Shown here: piece after piece, positions 12,831 through 24,866 of the stretch
Position numbering within the stretch: the first letter of the stretch is position 1
Layout of the letters: every line of letters starts with the position of its first letter
Assembly: GCF_025399195.1 (NCBI RefSeq)
Contig: NW_026252145.1
Span: 82,708 to 146,707 of the forward strand
Source of the DNA: Umbelopsis ramanniana AG
Lineage: Eukaryota; Mucoromycota; Umbelopsidomycetes; Umbelopsidales; Umbelopsidaceae
Reading direction: 5' to 3'
Length of the DNA: 64,000 nucleotides
The notes under the pieces: generated by a model
What the model was told of the DNA's origin: nothing
The model's database searches: none
Seen by the model: only the letters and a program-made list of their open reading frames with translations
Position numbers and translations under genes: made by a program

Positions 12831-14974
12831 CTATAAACTGGGTTCAATATTTGCTTTCGCCTTCTTCTTTTTCTTGTTCTTCTTTTTAGACTTTTTGCTG
12901 CTAGGTGCCTCTGCTGCATCACCTTCTATTTTTCGCTTCTGTTCATTGGTAGCATCAGTTGTGGCTTCTTTTCGCAAAAAGCAAGCAACAAAGAACCCAT
13001 TGGTATAATCTTCAGATGGGTTGGTTCGTATAACGGATTCAGCGATATCTGGGTATGAAGGGTTAGCATGTAATGGACGGTGTCACACATGTTTTTATCG
13101 AATGGACCTACCTTTGTCGTCATTGCACTCTTCTACCAAACCACGTCGTTTCCAGGTTGGAATAGCTTCACTTCTGGGTCCAAGGACAAAATCATCAGTG
13201 GAAGCGAGGATCGTTTTCACAACGTGTTCGTTTTCTTGAGGATGTATAGAGCAAGTTGAGTATACGACCTTTTTAGCCTTTGGGACTACAAGTGTAATTG
13301 GAGTTTTCGAGTGCCCATATTATTAGTTTCATGTCGCCTGTACACCTCTACCACTATAGAATGGAAAGTGGCCGATTTTACTTACATTTCATAGCATGTT
13401 GAATGACGGCAATTTGAAACTCTGCCAAACTGTCTAGGCGCTCAGTTCCGTTTGCTTCTTGCTCTAGAGAGAGATAAATGCGTTTAGTCATTGACTCTTG
13501 TTTAAAGATATGATTCACAGTTGCGAGCTCTATACATACCATCATCAACAAGATGATCCAATCTGCTAATGATACCAGATCCTGAGCATGATGGATCCAA
13601 CAGCAGATATTCGACCTTGAGAATAATTTAGCACAACTTGTTAAACCGTGAAGCTCCTCAAGTTTAACGAAAGCGCTGTTTTCTTACCTCTGCATACTTT
13701 GGATCATTGGGATCAACTTCAAGGAACGATCCGTGCAAAGGAGTAATATCTAAATGTAGTCCCAGGTCAATAAAACCTTCATCGCGAACATAGTGATCCG
13801 ATTTTATCCACTTACTCTTGCAGCCAGCTTTGTTTGTGAGCCGTTTCAACAAATCAAGTCGTCTCATATCTAAATCGAAAGCAAAGATTTTTCCAGTGTT
13901 GCGCACCAATGCTGACAAGTGTGATGTTTTGTTTCCTGGCGCAGCACATGCATCAATAATGTGGGATCCTTTTGCCGGGTTGCAGACATGAGCCGGAAAG
14001 CAGGAAGCTTTGTCCTATGTAATTTGATCAATTTCGGCCGCTGTTTCATTCCTTTTTTAACGAAATCATACCTGTAAAATGAGCTCGCCAGATATGTACA
14101 TGGGATGATCGTGAAGATCGGAATTGGGCGGAAGAACAAGCAAATCGTTCAAATGGATGTCTCGTCGAACCGTCAATTTACTATGATAATATGGGTTAGT
14201 TCCAATGTATGCTACCTCTACCGTATCATTCCGCCAATCTTAACCTTAACGAAGAGAGATCGTCGCGAGGCTCTTCCAAAGTGTACCCCTCTTTGATGAA
14301 TGCCTGTATGGCTTTGTCGACCGTGGTCTTGTGCTCATTAACTCGGACATAACGCGGTATCAAAACTGGACCAGATCCCATTTCATTAAAAACCTATCTT
14401 CCGCATTTGCCTTTTCTTGATTGACCACCTACCTGCGTCTTTGACTTTTTGGCTCACTAAATCATCGTCGCTTTTGGCCCCCATCTTAATTTTGTATTTC
14501 ACCAATTCAGCCTTCAGCCTAGCCTTATGTCGCATGACAGCTTGCTTCAATGGCCCATCAGAAGACTGTATTCCTCTTTTTGTAAACAGAAGATCGTGGA
14601 TCAATAGTAAAGCCATTGTTCTAGGCAGCTGGTATATCGATTTATCATGTCAGTACGAGAGGTTCCATATTTCAATTACCATAGGCACCACCAAACCTTT
14701 TTCTCGATGGTCAATATTTTGCTGGTATCTATAATGTTGTTCAAAGCTTCTTTGTCTACAATATGACATGAATGTCAAAGGTTAGCATACCGCCATTACC
14801 GTTTGCGCACACTAACGGAATCAAAGAGACCATACATTTCAAAGTTTCACAGACAATAGCGTACATCTTCTTTTTGTCTTTTATTTTGTTATCTCCAAGA
14901 GTGAGGCCCTTTATGGTGCCCTTCTGTTGAGCCAGTCGATCGAGGATCGACGCTGCCTGCTGGTAAAAGTTCAT
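12831..14974 (-). CDS. RCM1: 25S rRNA m5C methyltransferase (NSUN5/Rcm1)
   Basis: Ten exons: 14974-14836, 14755-14697, 14628-14433, 14365-14245, 14180-14072, 14014-13688, 13615-13540, 13463-13386, 13285-13112 and 13048-12831, giving 498 residues, as in yeast Rcm1. The N-terminus MNFYQQAASILDRL is family-typical. The Rossmann methyltransferase core has the AdoMet motif DACAAPGNKT at 229-238, motif IV DPSCSGSG with Cys327 and motif VI STCS with Cys380; these are the release and catalytic Cys pair of NSUN enzymes. The C-terminus is a Lys-rich nucleolar-type tail. The family methylates a conserved cytosine of large-subunit rRNA in domain IV. Exon 4 joins KDA directly to VLIPRYVRVN using the acceptor at 14366-14367; an upstream AG gives the wrong frame. 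Confidence 0.93.
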
Positions 14975-15407
14975 TGCAGAAGAAGAAGTGCCAAAAAAAA
15001 AAAAATCGAATTGCCTGTCACAAGCAGTGCCTCTCCTCTGTTACTGAAATTCGCCAGAGGACTTTTACTTCGTGAACAAATCCCAGAATATCAGGCAATG
15101 CGATGATGATACTTTTGTCTTCTATGTACACTATGATGAGCAGGTATTAAGTTAACGCATCTCCATATTATTCTATGATCTCTTGTCCAGACGGAAATAT
15201 GGCCATAGGGGAGTGATCGGACGAGCAAGATTCAGCATTCTCATTCAAAGCTATAATATCTCTTTTTCTATTTGAGATGGTATGGACGAATCTGATATCT
15301 GTTTCCTCGTTTATGTCGTAACAAAAATACTTGCAAATGCACCACAGTCCAAAATCCAGCACTTTCAGCGATCAGTTGAAACACCGCTTCTCTATGGACT
15401 CTTCAGC
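14975..15407. promoter_or_regulatory. Divergent promoter region between RCM1 and VPS33
   Basis: 433 bp between two diverging start codons. It begins with a T-rich run on the RCM1 side (A run at 14993-15005). No clear TATA box. A short open frame at 15282-15545 overlaps the VPS33 start in another frame and is not supported. Confidence 0.4.
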
Positions 15408-18234
15408 ATGAGTGCATCTCACTTAGGAAAAACGCCTCTGGATATAGCTAAGCTGCGAGATGCTGTAAGAAAACGACTCCCAGAGCTATTGGACACGGTA
15501 TGTGCATTATCTTATTCCAGCATTATCCGAATCGAAACAGCCTAACCTCGTGCATTGACCGCAGGTACGAGGAAAGAAGGGACTTATCCTTGATCCACAA
15601 TTAACCGGACCACTCAGTCTTATTGCCGAGATTTCAATATTGAAGGTGAATTTACGCTGTATACGAATTTGTTGGATAGGGAGGTTTACCAAGGAATATC
15701 TGTTTAGGACCATGGCGTGGAAAAGATATATCACTTAGATGACAATATTTTGGACACGGACTGCAAGAACTTGATATACATATGCAGACCGAAACTCAAG
15801 TATATGAAATATATTGCCGGTAAGGATGGTGTCTTTTTTTTCTGTTTACATCAGGGCTAATGGAGCACTCACACTATTATGAAATAGCTCAAATTCGCAA
15901 AGACCGCCAGGATACATCTAAAAGAATAGAGTATTCCTTGTTCTTTGTCTCACAACGGACAATGTTGTGTGAGCGTGTTTTGGAAGAAGAAGGAGTGCTT
16001 GGCGATATCACTCTCGGTGAATTTGCCATGGAGTGGATACCATTCGAAGATGACCTCATATCTATGGAACTTGATAACAGTACTTGGAAAGAATTGAACC
16101 TGGTATGTGGAACCGGAAGGAAGCGACGTACATCATTGAATACTAATAGCTTCTGTCTATATCAATCAAGGATGGTGATACCACTGCTATTCATCAGGCG
16201 GCTAAATCACTCATGAAATTACAACAAATATACGGCTTGTTTCCACGAATAATAGGAAAGGGAGATTCTGCAAAGGTATGCAGACAGATCTTGATGCACG
16301 CGTTATCGTCCCTATTTAACCACGCACGTTACCTAGGCTCTGGCAGATATGCTCATTAGGATGCGCCGTGAACAAGCTGTCGTAGAAGAAGTGTCTTCTT
16401 CCACCTCACGCCAAAACCCTTCTCTATTGAATTCACTTTCCACTCATATTGATCAACTAGTCATCATCGATCGCAACGTAGATTTATACACCCCGCTTTG
16501 CACGCAACTAACCTATGAAGGTCTAATTGATGAAATATTCCGTATAAAGCATTGTAAGTGGGATGGTAAAAAGGGACCAGTATCACACATCCGGCTTCTA
16601 ATTTTATTTGCTTTTCATAGCCTTTGTTGAACTGGATCCTTCCCTTGTTGGCACAGCACCTGCTCCTGGACAATCAGTGAGTGCGCAGCCAGCGGCTACC
16701 CCAGCTGGAGCAAGTGCTGCGGTTGCTGCTGGGAAGAAGAAGAATTATGCACTCAACTCTGGTGATAAGCTGTTTTCTCAGCTTTGCGATTTGAACTTTG
16801 CTGTTGTTGGAGGACTCTTGAATAAGATTGCGAAGCGCATTAATGAAAACTATGAGGTATTGTTTCCTGTTGTTCTGAGGTGGCTCTAGATGTTCTCCCT
16901 TCGCCAACTTTCTATTTCATTTTATCAGGAGAGACACCAGGCCAAGACTATGGCCCAAATTCGTACATTTGTTGGTAAACTTCCTGATCTGCAACAAGAA
17001 CACCAGTCTTTAAGAACTCGCAAGTACCTTGGTTGAATAATGATCCCTTGTGAAATGCAATAGTACTGACCCACACACTGTGATAGACACTGGAATTGCT
17101 GAAGAAATCATGTCCCAAACCATCACCGACGAATTTAATCGGATGCTGGAAACTCAGCAAAGTAAGTAGTGATCTCATGTGACAACACCCTAGCCTAACC
17201 TTCTCATTTTTCTTACGCACCCTCCGTTAATAGATTTGGTGGCTGGCGTGGACTCCAACAGCGAAGTGGATTACATTGAGGAACTAATCGATAAGCAAGA
17301 ACCCATCGTCAAAGTGTTGCGTGTGCTATGTCTCATGTCGCTTGTGCAAGGAGGTCTAAAAGCCAAAGTACTAGAGCACTTTAAGCGAGAAATCATTCAG
17401 GTAAGTCATCTATCGCCCACCATGGTGTTTTAACGGGCAATTAACATATAGTATTATACAGACATACGGCTATGAACACATTCAGACGCTGTATGATTTG
17501 GAACGTCTAGGACTATTCAATGTGCGTACATCAAGCAACGCTTCAAGAGCAGCTTATGCCAATGTCAGAAGAACCCTTCGATTGATCGTCAATGAGGTGG
17601 ACGAACACAATCCTGCCGACATATCATATGTGTACTCTGGCTATGCACCACTTAGTGTCCGACTTGTGCAGTGTGCGGTACAAAAGATAAGCGCCGGTCA
17701 TGCAGGCGGCAGCGTACCCGGAATAGGCTTGTTGGTCAATGTCGTTGGAGGAGGCAGCTCAGGCACTATTGGGTCCAACCAAACCGCTTCTCAAAATGGC
17801 GGCCAGGACAAAACCGACAAAACCACTGTAACTGGGTGGAAAGGGTATGAAGAGATTCTCAAACTGCTCCCCGGAGCGGCTGTGGATGAAGTTCAAACGG
17901 TTGAAGCCAAGAATGAGAGGGAAGCAAAAGCCACTGCAGCCCGTGCCAAACGTAAGTATGACCAATGAAACAATTTTTTTTGTCGGAGACCATGTCCTCA
18001 TCACAGTGGTTTGCAGGATCACTGGGTTCTCATCACAAAAAGACAACTATTGTCTTCTTCCTCGGTGGATGCACTTTCACAGAAGTTTCAGCCATTCGGT
18101 TCTTAGCTCAACAAGATGAAGGAGTTCGTGATTACCTTGTGGCCACCACTCAAATGATCAACGGCAGTACTCTGCTGGAATCGGTCATCCAGTCTACACC
18201 ATTCGATCGGGGAGAATCGGTAGAGCAAGTCTAA
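15408..18234 (+). CDS. VPS33: Vacuolar protein sorting 33, Sec1/Munc18 family
   Basis: Twelve exons: 15408-15497, 15565-15645, 15708-15819, 15888-16102, 16171-16275, 16337-16553, 16621-16856, 16929-17019, 17087-17161, 17234-17400, 17462-17951 and 18017-18234, giving 698 residues (yeast Vps33 is 691). VPS33 is the SM-family subunit of HOPS/CORVET and clamps SNAREs for vacuole and endosome fusion. Family marks: [18 protein letters not shown] near residue 32, [20 protein letters not shown] in the centre, [12 protein letters not shown], and the C-terminal [17 protein letters not shown]. Exon 7 carries an Ala/Pro-rich insertion of about 35 residues (APAPGQ through AVAAGKKK). Intron 8 must use a GC donor (CGCAAGT at 17019-17025) to keep frame. 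It works with Rab7/YPT7, also in this window. Confidence 0.94.
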
Positions 18235-19011
18235 AAACTAATGTGATACCCACCTTTTTGTTTTAAAAAAATAATATAATCATTGGCGGGCGGCGCTTGA
18301 GGCCACTTGACTTGAAATGGAGCATGTTAATCGGCTCAAGTATGGAATATAATAGTATTAGTAAAAAAAAAAAAAAGATCCACCATTATGCAAGTGGGAC
18401 TCCGGCCTTTGAAGGTCAGCAACAGGCCCTGGACTTTTTACACCATAATACAAAGGCTCGTAAAAAAAGATGTTCTTCTCATGCCAAAAGATCTATGCTT
18501 TCAAAGAAGCAAGTCATTCGACAGTTGCCAAAGCAAACCTAGATCTTCAGGGCATCACTTCCGCAAAGAGTAAAAACAATCTGATAAAGGACTTGTTCTC
18601 CGCCGGTATGGCTATCCTAGTGAGTTCTGAGAATTCGAAGCCGTAGCAAGACATGGCCTAAGAGTGATATTACAAGTGTTACCCTTTTAGCCAATTTTTT
18701 TATAGCGAGCGGTTTATATGGTCTTGGCAATGTCGGCAATCGAACACATTGGACGACAAGTTTTGGTCGTAGGGTCAAAAGCTGTATACGCGTGCTGGTT
18801 CTTGTTTTTTACAGAATATGAGTCGGGAGTTGAACGACCAGGACCCGACACTAAAAAGATCTGATAACTCATCGGAGCCAAGCGGTGGCAACTATGCAGT
18901 TGGATCTAGTTGTCATGCAATCCTATTGGAAAATGGGCTCTGATTTTAATTTAAAGAGCCAACTTCTTGAAAAAAAATTTTGCTCTTTCCTTTACCCATT
19001 GCCTTCCAACC
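18235..19011. other. Intergenic, 777 bp
   Basis: No supported gene. A run of open frames at 18297-18573 is rich in Lys and Ser but has no recognisable domain or splice signals and may be decayed repeat sequence. A 13-bp A run lies near 18362-18374. Confidence 0.45.
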
Positions 19012-20975
19012 ATGGCAGAAGATTTAATATCGAATTTTCGGGCCACAAGCAACTTCCACCAAGCAGGCTATACCTATGCTCTAATCATGTGGGGTCTGTT
19101 CCTGGTTTACTGCATCCTATATCAGGTTGGGAGATGTCGCACCTACTGGTCAAGGTACAAAGCTCTCAAGACTGGTCTTCCACAGCCATACCACCCAGGA
19201 TTTGTGGCAAGAGCTCTTCATAAACTTGAATACACTATCCGTTTACCCGTCGTTGGAGACTACATGGCAGTCAAGCACCTTTCAATTCTTTCATTCATAT
19301 TAGTTTTAAATACTATAACCATTTTATTTGCTCCATTCACTTTTGGTGATGATGGATATATGCTACCCGCCGTTAGTCAGATGGATCGTAGAGCTGCATA
19401 TGTAGCTTGTGTTAATTTTTCGCTCGTCATCATTTTCGGCTCTCGTAATACCATTATCACCAAAATGTCTGGTATCAGCTTTGAGCAGTTGATACCTTAC
19501 CATCGCTGGTTGGCCAAGCTTGGATTTGCAGAGATGATCACACATATTGTCTGGAGAATGTAAGTTTAAGAGCTCCAAGATATAGCCTCACTGCCAGCAA
19601 CTTGAAAAAAAAAATTCCTCACTCACCCACTGTTCTCCTTTCGACTCGAATAGCATGGTGGAAGCTCAGAGAAGCGGCACCGCAAAGGCAGCTCTATTTG
19701 CGGATATCGAACAAGGAACTGGAACCATTGCAACCTTAGGCTACCTTATACTGTATGTTACTAGCTTGGGTTACATACGACGCAACTACTTTGAAGTGTT
19801 TTACTATTCCCACATTGTCGGGATTATTGTGTCCGTAGCAGCAAGTATGTGGCACGAAGTCGGCATCATGCTATACTTTGTTCCCCCCCTTGCTCTTTGG
19901 CTAGGTGACCGAGCCATTCGTTCTTATAACTCTTGGTATCAAGCCACCAGCGTGCTTGAAATCGACGGCTCCACCGATACGATCACTCGTGTGGTATTCG
20001 AAAAGGACCACGCAAAATCGTCTTACCGACCCGGTCAATACGTATTTGTTGCCTTCTCAGGTGGCGTCAATGGCTATGGACGATTCAAACGTTTGTTTAC
20101 ATGGGCTAACTGGCATCCAATGACCATTTCGGAAATTCATCATAACTCTCGTCATCGCAAGCAAGAAATCGTAGAAGTTCAAGACAATTTAGACTACTCT
20201 GTGGAAGAAAAAAAAGATATGAGTGTCTCATCCAGCTCATCTTCCACTGCCGTGCAGTACGAAGATGTTGGCTATCGACAGGTCCCTACACCGCAAAGCG
20301 ATCATTCTTTGGTTGGATCTTTGCATATCAAGACACTCGGCAACTATACTACACGACTTCGTGATATCGCAAACAAGGGTAGTCATTCCATCAAGTTGCG
20401 TGTAGATGGACCCTTTGGATCACCTTTGGATTTTGCAGATCAACCTGTATTTGTCGCTATTAGCACAGGTGTTGGTGTCACACCATCAATGGCCTTCATC
20501 AAGGACCTTGTGGAGCGACGATCTCAGGGTCTAGCAACGGTAGAGACCAACACTATTTACTTTATCTGGAGTGTGGCCAGTGAAGGTACAATCTCGTCTT
20601 TGTGGGAATAATTACTCTACACCCCGCTAACGCTATTTTTTTTTCCCAGAGCATACAAGAGCGTTTTTGCCACTGCTGGCCGAATGTGCACAAATGGCTG
20701 AAAACTCTGTCCAAAGTCTCTCATTTTTTGTCGAAATCAACATTACAAGAGAACAACAGCCTGGCCAGCTTGACATGCTTCGAAGGCTTAGCACACAACA
20801 CAAGTGGCAATTGGTGTACCAGCGCATCAACCCTCAAGATATTATACAGCGCATCTCTACCTCGCATCCTCATGTTTGCATGCATACTTGTGGTAGTCTA
20901 GAATTTATGACCGCAGTCAAAAACGCTGGTGTCAAACAAGGCTGGTCCGTCCACGATGAAGCGTTCGAATTTTAA
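19012..20975 (+). CDS. Ferric reductase / FRE-type flavocytochrome oxidoreductase
   Basis: Three exons, 19012-19559, 19654-20585 and 20650-20975, give 601 residues. The N-terminal half is a polytopic membrane domain with the ferric-reductase transmembrane pattern; its His-containing motifs IPYHRW (about 160-170), THIVWRI and YYSHIVG with a later MWHE are the expected heme ligands. The C-terminal half is cytosolic: an FAD-binding HPMTIS (usual form HP(F/Y)T), then the NAD(P)H-binding ISTGVGVTPSM and a C-terminal CMHTCG-like motif. Members move electrons from NADPH across the membrane to ferric or cupric chelates; related NADPH oxidases make superoxide. Without EF hands and with this length, a metalloreductase is more likely. 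A Ser-rich loop (about residues 360-405) interrupts the FAD domain. Confidence 0.85.
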
Positions 20976-21341
20976 GAAAAGGCACAAAAGTTGGGTCCTG
21001 TTCCTTCACAAAATAACTATTTAGGGTTTGTTTGAAATGCCGACGTTCCCAGGTTTTCCCGCCCAGGCACGTTTTTTTTTTCATGTCATCGACGTGCAGC
21101 ACCATTGCTTGAAGCAATGAAATCAAATAAACTTCTTTCCACCACTCTTGACAAGTCCTTTATACGCCTCTTAAGCTTCTTGACTGTAAATCATGCCAGT
21201 CTGGCTTTTTTACTGATGCGGACGTAGAGACACATTTGGGACCAAGAAATTTTTTTTTTTCTTTTCCCGGCCAAAAAAAAAAAAAAAAAAATAGTCTGGG
21301 GCTGAACCCTTTTATCCTCTATACTCATTTCTTACCATCGT
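20976..21341. promoter_or_regulatory. Intergenic region upstream of the GATA factor
   Basis: 366 bp with two homopolymer tracts, T at about 21251-21260 and A at about 21275-21291, just upstream of the GATA gene. Poly(dA:dT) tracts commonly exclude nucleosomes at fungal promoters; this role is an inference here. Confidence 0.4.
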
Positions 21342-23167
21342 ATGGCGCCCATTGTGTTGAAAATCAAGGGCAATAAGTCGTTCTCTCCGTTTTCAAACTT
21401 GGACTCACTTGAAGAACTTTCAAAAACTTGGCGAGTATGCACCAAAGTCAAAGATTCGCTCGAAAATGGGTCAAGACTAGAGAATTTGTCATGGCGACTA
21501 TGGTTTCAGCATCATCTACTTGTAGATGGAGCCAAAGGAAAATCTCAGTTCAAAAAGCTATCGTCTATGGCTACTCGTAAATTAGAAAGCGAAAAAGGAC
21601 AATCGCTCAGTCAGATGGCGAAGGCAAAGAAGCCCGTCAAGAAAGAATCCAAGCAGCCGGATGAACCACAACCACCTCAGGCAGCCGCCATTTCTCCACA
21701 GCAATTCACACTGGAGCAGTTGGAGCTAGAACCCCAAAGTTTGAACTCGAGTACCAACAACTTTGTGTTGCACCAATTCACGTCGGACCAAGCAGAAGAT
21801 CAAACTATCGAGCTGCAAGACATCTTTCAACCCTATGGCGACATTCAGGCACTTCTAAGCTCTGAGGCTGGTCCAGTCGTTGAATTTCCCTATGATCAAT
21901 GGGCAACGTTTACACCCATGTCAAATACCTCGCCTGCTATCTCATTCACCAATGAAAATCCCTACAGTATAAGCAATGCAATGATGTACCTAGACCAAAG
22001 TGGAACCACCAATATGAACAGCATCACCATCTCACATCCAAACAGTCCAGCGTTGTCGCCACAAGGATTGTCACCCACTGAGCAGGATCAACTGCAGTCA
22101 GCTCTCTACGTGTGCGATTCGATGCCACCTCCTCCACCTAGCACATTGCACAGCAAACTGTTACAATCGTTCAGCAAACAGCAAGAAGCGTCAGGGTAAA
22201 GTAGACAGGTCATGCATTGGTATTATGTTGTTCAGTTCACTAACGTAACTCCCAAAAATTTCAACCAATACAGAACCAGCTCTGCCCCCACATCCATGCC
22301 AAATTCCCCGATTGGTTCGCCACGTGTGGAGCACAGAGTATTAGGTGCGTCACCGAGTTGGGACACTGGTGCAAAGAGTGCTGTACAAAAATCAGTGTGT
22401 TCAAATTGTGGGGCAACCTCCACACCACTATGGCGACGATCGGCCAACGACGAGCTTCTGTGCAATGCATGCGGCCTATAGTAAGTTTTATTGGGTTAAC
22501 TGCCGTCCTAAAGATCCATAGGGCTTATTTCCTTGTTTCATAGTCTCAAGCTGCATAACGCTCCTCGCCCAAAATCAATGAAGACAAGTTCGGTTCGCAA
22601 AGACGTCAAAACCGATGATAATGCTGTTCAACTCTACTGCACAAACTGTGGTACGACAACAACTCCACTTTGGCGTAGAGATGAAAACGGCGCCCCACTT
22701 TGTAATGCTTGTGGTCTATAGTAAGTGTTCCTGCGAGTTTGGCTCACACATCGGCCTTATTATTAACCACTGCTCCTCCTAGCCTCAAATTACATCACGA
22801 AAAACGACCTTTATCCATGAAAACGGATACCATTAAAAAACGACAGAGATATGAAAGTGGACCTGCTGGTACGCGTAAGGTAGTAAAACGCTCACAAAAC
22901 GATGACGATGATATGGATGAGATCGACGACAGTGCAGTGCCTTCGCTTGATATTCCAATCAAACAAGAGTACAGCCAGTCATCATCACACGATTACAGCT
23001 CGTCGTCATCCCCGCAAGACTTTAATACATCTCCTCAAGAGTTTATTCCATCACCACAGCAATTCATTCCATCGCCACGAGATTTCAGCAACCCCTCGCT
23101 AACCATGCACAATAATGAATTGCCTTTGGACAGTTCAACTCATGCTTTTGTGACTTATTCAATGTAA
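21342..23167 (+). CDS. GATA-type transcription factor with DUF1752-like motif and two zinc fingers
   Basis: Four exons, 21342-22195, 22274-22480, 22544-22720 and 22783-23167, give 540 residues. Near residues 43-55 is [11 protein letters not shown], the DUF1752-type motif of fungal nitrogen-regulatory GATA factors (AreA, Gln3 and Gat1 relatives). The middle is Gln/Ser/Pro-rich. Finger 1 has C327-x2-C330-x17-C348-x2-C351; finger 2 has C386-x2-C389-x17-C407-x2-C410. Both are followed by the usual basic LKLH tail. Each finger is cut by an intron inside the Tyr codon after NACGL, at the same position. Single-finger AreA-type factors are the norm for DUF1752 proteins; two class IV fingers resemble the siderophore/iron regulators, so nitrogen versus iron control cannot be decided from sequence alone. 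Confidence 0.88.
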
Positions 23168-23384
23168 ATGATCACCCTCTTCTTATACCCCTGTCGACAC
23201 TCAATCCATCCCCTCCTCTTCCATCTGTAAAATAAAAATTCACGTTTTCCAACCAACGCGAGTCGGAGGCGACAAGAAATCAAGCGTAGTAGCTCAAGAT
23301 AGTGCCTTTCATCGTTTGTTATTGGTTGTACTACGTGGAATGGCAATTATTTAAACATCACCTCCGGGCCCTACTTTATCATTC

Positions 23385-24866
23385 ATGGACGCTTTTGGAT
23401 CCATAGACCCAGCTGCTCTAGCAGTGGCCATTATTGCAGTCCTGTATGCTATGAAAGAGACGCTCTCCGACTGGAATACTATACTGGAAAACTGGATCGG
23501 GTTTCTGGTTTTGGTTCAGTTTGCTACGGCATGTGGAAGTGCAACCATTCTGGGTTTTTTGGCCGAGGTGGGCGATCGCCGCTACTCGCGCTATGGTTGT
23601 GATGGAGTGACGATCAAGGAGCTAAAGTTCGCGAATCACATTGTCAAGCGCTGTCAGATATGGAAAATGGCATGGTGGATGGACATTGTGTTGACCGCTG
23701 GTCTTGGAGTTCAAATTTTCCCGCCTCCAATTAGGTTATTTTTGTGGGCTACAATCATACTAATTTCTTCACCCATAGCCGGTATTGCAACGGTATGGGA
23801 CAAAATAACTGGTACAGCTGCCTACCGAAACTTGGGTACATATGATGGATACAAGCTCCTACTAACTTACACGGCTGAAGACTATGCATTCGGAACAGGA
23901 AGAGCTTCAGAAGATACTGTTCGTATGTTTGCTCTAAGAACCATCATTGCACTGGGATTCGGAGACGATCTTGGTGCACTCGGATTACTAAAGCTGTGTA
24001 CTCCTTCTGCAACGTACACAAGAGCAGATTTTTTGACCCATGTCGCTGTTGCAAAAAATACTGAAAGATATTACAAACCAGGTCTCAAAACGTTCTCAAG
24101 ATTTGATATCGATTTGGAATTCGATCAAGTGGAAGCATGGTACGGCCAGGTGAAAATTACATCAAAAAAAGACTCTCCAATCGCAATCGATGGCTTTTCA
24201 AAACCTGCTGGAGGATATACACCGTTAGGGTTAAGCATGGCAGCAAAATGGTTAGCTACCGCCAAGAGCGTCAAACCTATGATCCCTTTTGTCAGTTGGG
24301 TGCTACAAACAGCGAAAGATGCACAATTATCGAAAGAAAGTAAGAAAGAGTATGATCACAAGCAGCTCGCATGGCGATTAGTGGATACTTGTATCATTCT
24401 CTCAAGTGCTGTAAGGGTTGCCATCCATGGAGACTGTAGAAGCGACACAGAGGGTATATCCGAACTAGAAATGCTCTTAAAACCATGGTTTCATGATGAA
24501 CTTCCTTTCTACCGTCCTTCATTCCGTGATATGAAAGGACAATTCCCTTGGTGCGCAATTGATCATCGTCAATCGGATTGCATATGCAATTGTCTAGCTT
24601 TGCCCTACGAAGCCGTTTCATTGCAAGCTGTTGTTGGCCAACAGTTCAGTGACCAAGTTCCGACATTGGTTATCAGTAAATATGAGCAGGAAGCATATTA
24701 CTACGTGATTTACAGTGGCAAAAACGCTGTCAGACTTTTGGAGCATAATTTACAAGACTTCATACTGGGTGGTTTCTTGGAAGAATTTGGCATTATAGTA
24801 GCAGGTAAACCATTCAAGCATCCACCGTGTAACGGAGATGATATTACAGTTCAGGTGCAAACCTAA
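23385..24866 (+). CDS. Unrecognised intronless membrane-associated protein
   Basis: A single open frame of 493 residues, start at the first ATG (MDAFGSIDPAAL), 218 bp after the GATA gene. I do not recognise a family. Hydrophobic segments near residues 10-25, 35-60 and 95-140 suggest three to four membrane helices close to the N-terminus; the rest is soluble, with a Cys cluster (DCICNC, about 399-404) and no catalytic motif I can name. It is one of very few intronless genes here, unlike its intron-rich neighbours, which would fit a young or retrocopied gene or a lineage-specific family. Length, lack of stops and normal-looking composition support a real protein. Confidence 0.65.
   Translation: MDAFGSIDPAALAVAIIAVLYAMKETLSDWNTILENWIGFLVLVQFATACGSATILGFLAEVGDRRYSRYGCDGVTIKELKFANHIVKRCQIWKMAWWMDIVLTAGLGVQIFPPPIRLFLWATIILISSPIAGIATVWDKITGTAAYRNLGTYDGYKLLLTYTAEDYAFGTGRASEDTVRMFALRTIIALGFGDDLGALGLLKLCTPSATYTRADFLTHVAVAKNTERYYKPGLKTFSRFDIDLEFDQVEAWYGQVKITSKKDSPIAIDGFSKPAGGYTPLGLSMAAKWLATAKSVKPMIPFVSWVLQTAKDAQLSKESKKEYDHKQLAWRLVDTCIILSSAVRVAIHGDCRSDTEGISELEMLLKPWFHDELPFYRPSFRDMKGQFPWCAIDHRQSDCICNCLALPYEAVSLQAVVGQQFSDQVPTLVISKYEQEAYYYVIYSGKNAVRLLEHNLQDFILGGFLEEFGIIVAGKPFKHPPCNGDDITVQVQT

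Noticed and set aside
22200-22260. Reading the GATA N-terminal frame as ending at the TAA at 22197-22199
   Set aside because: The stop lies inside an intron beginning GGGTAAAG; splicing at 22195 to 22274 restores the frame into finger 1.
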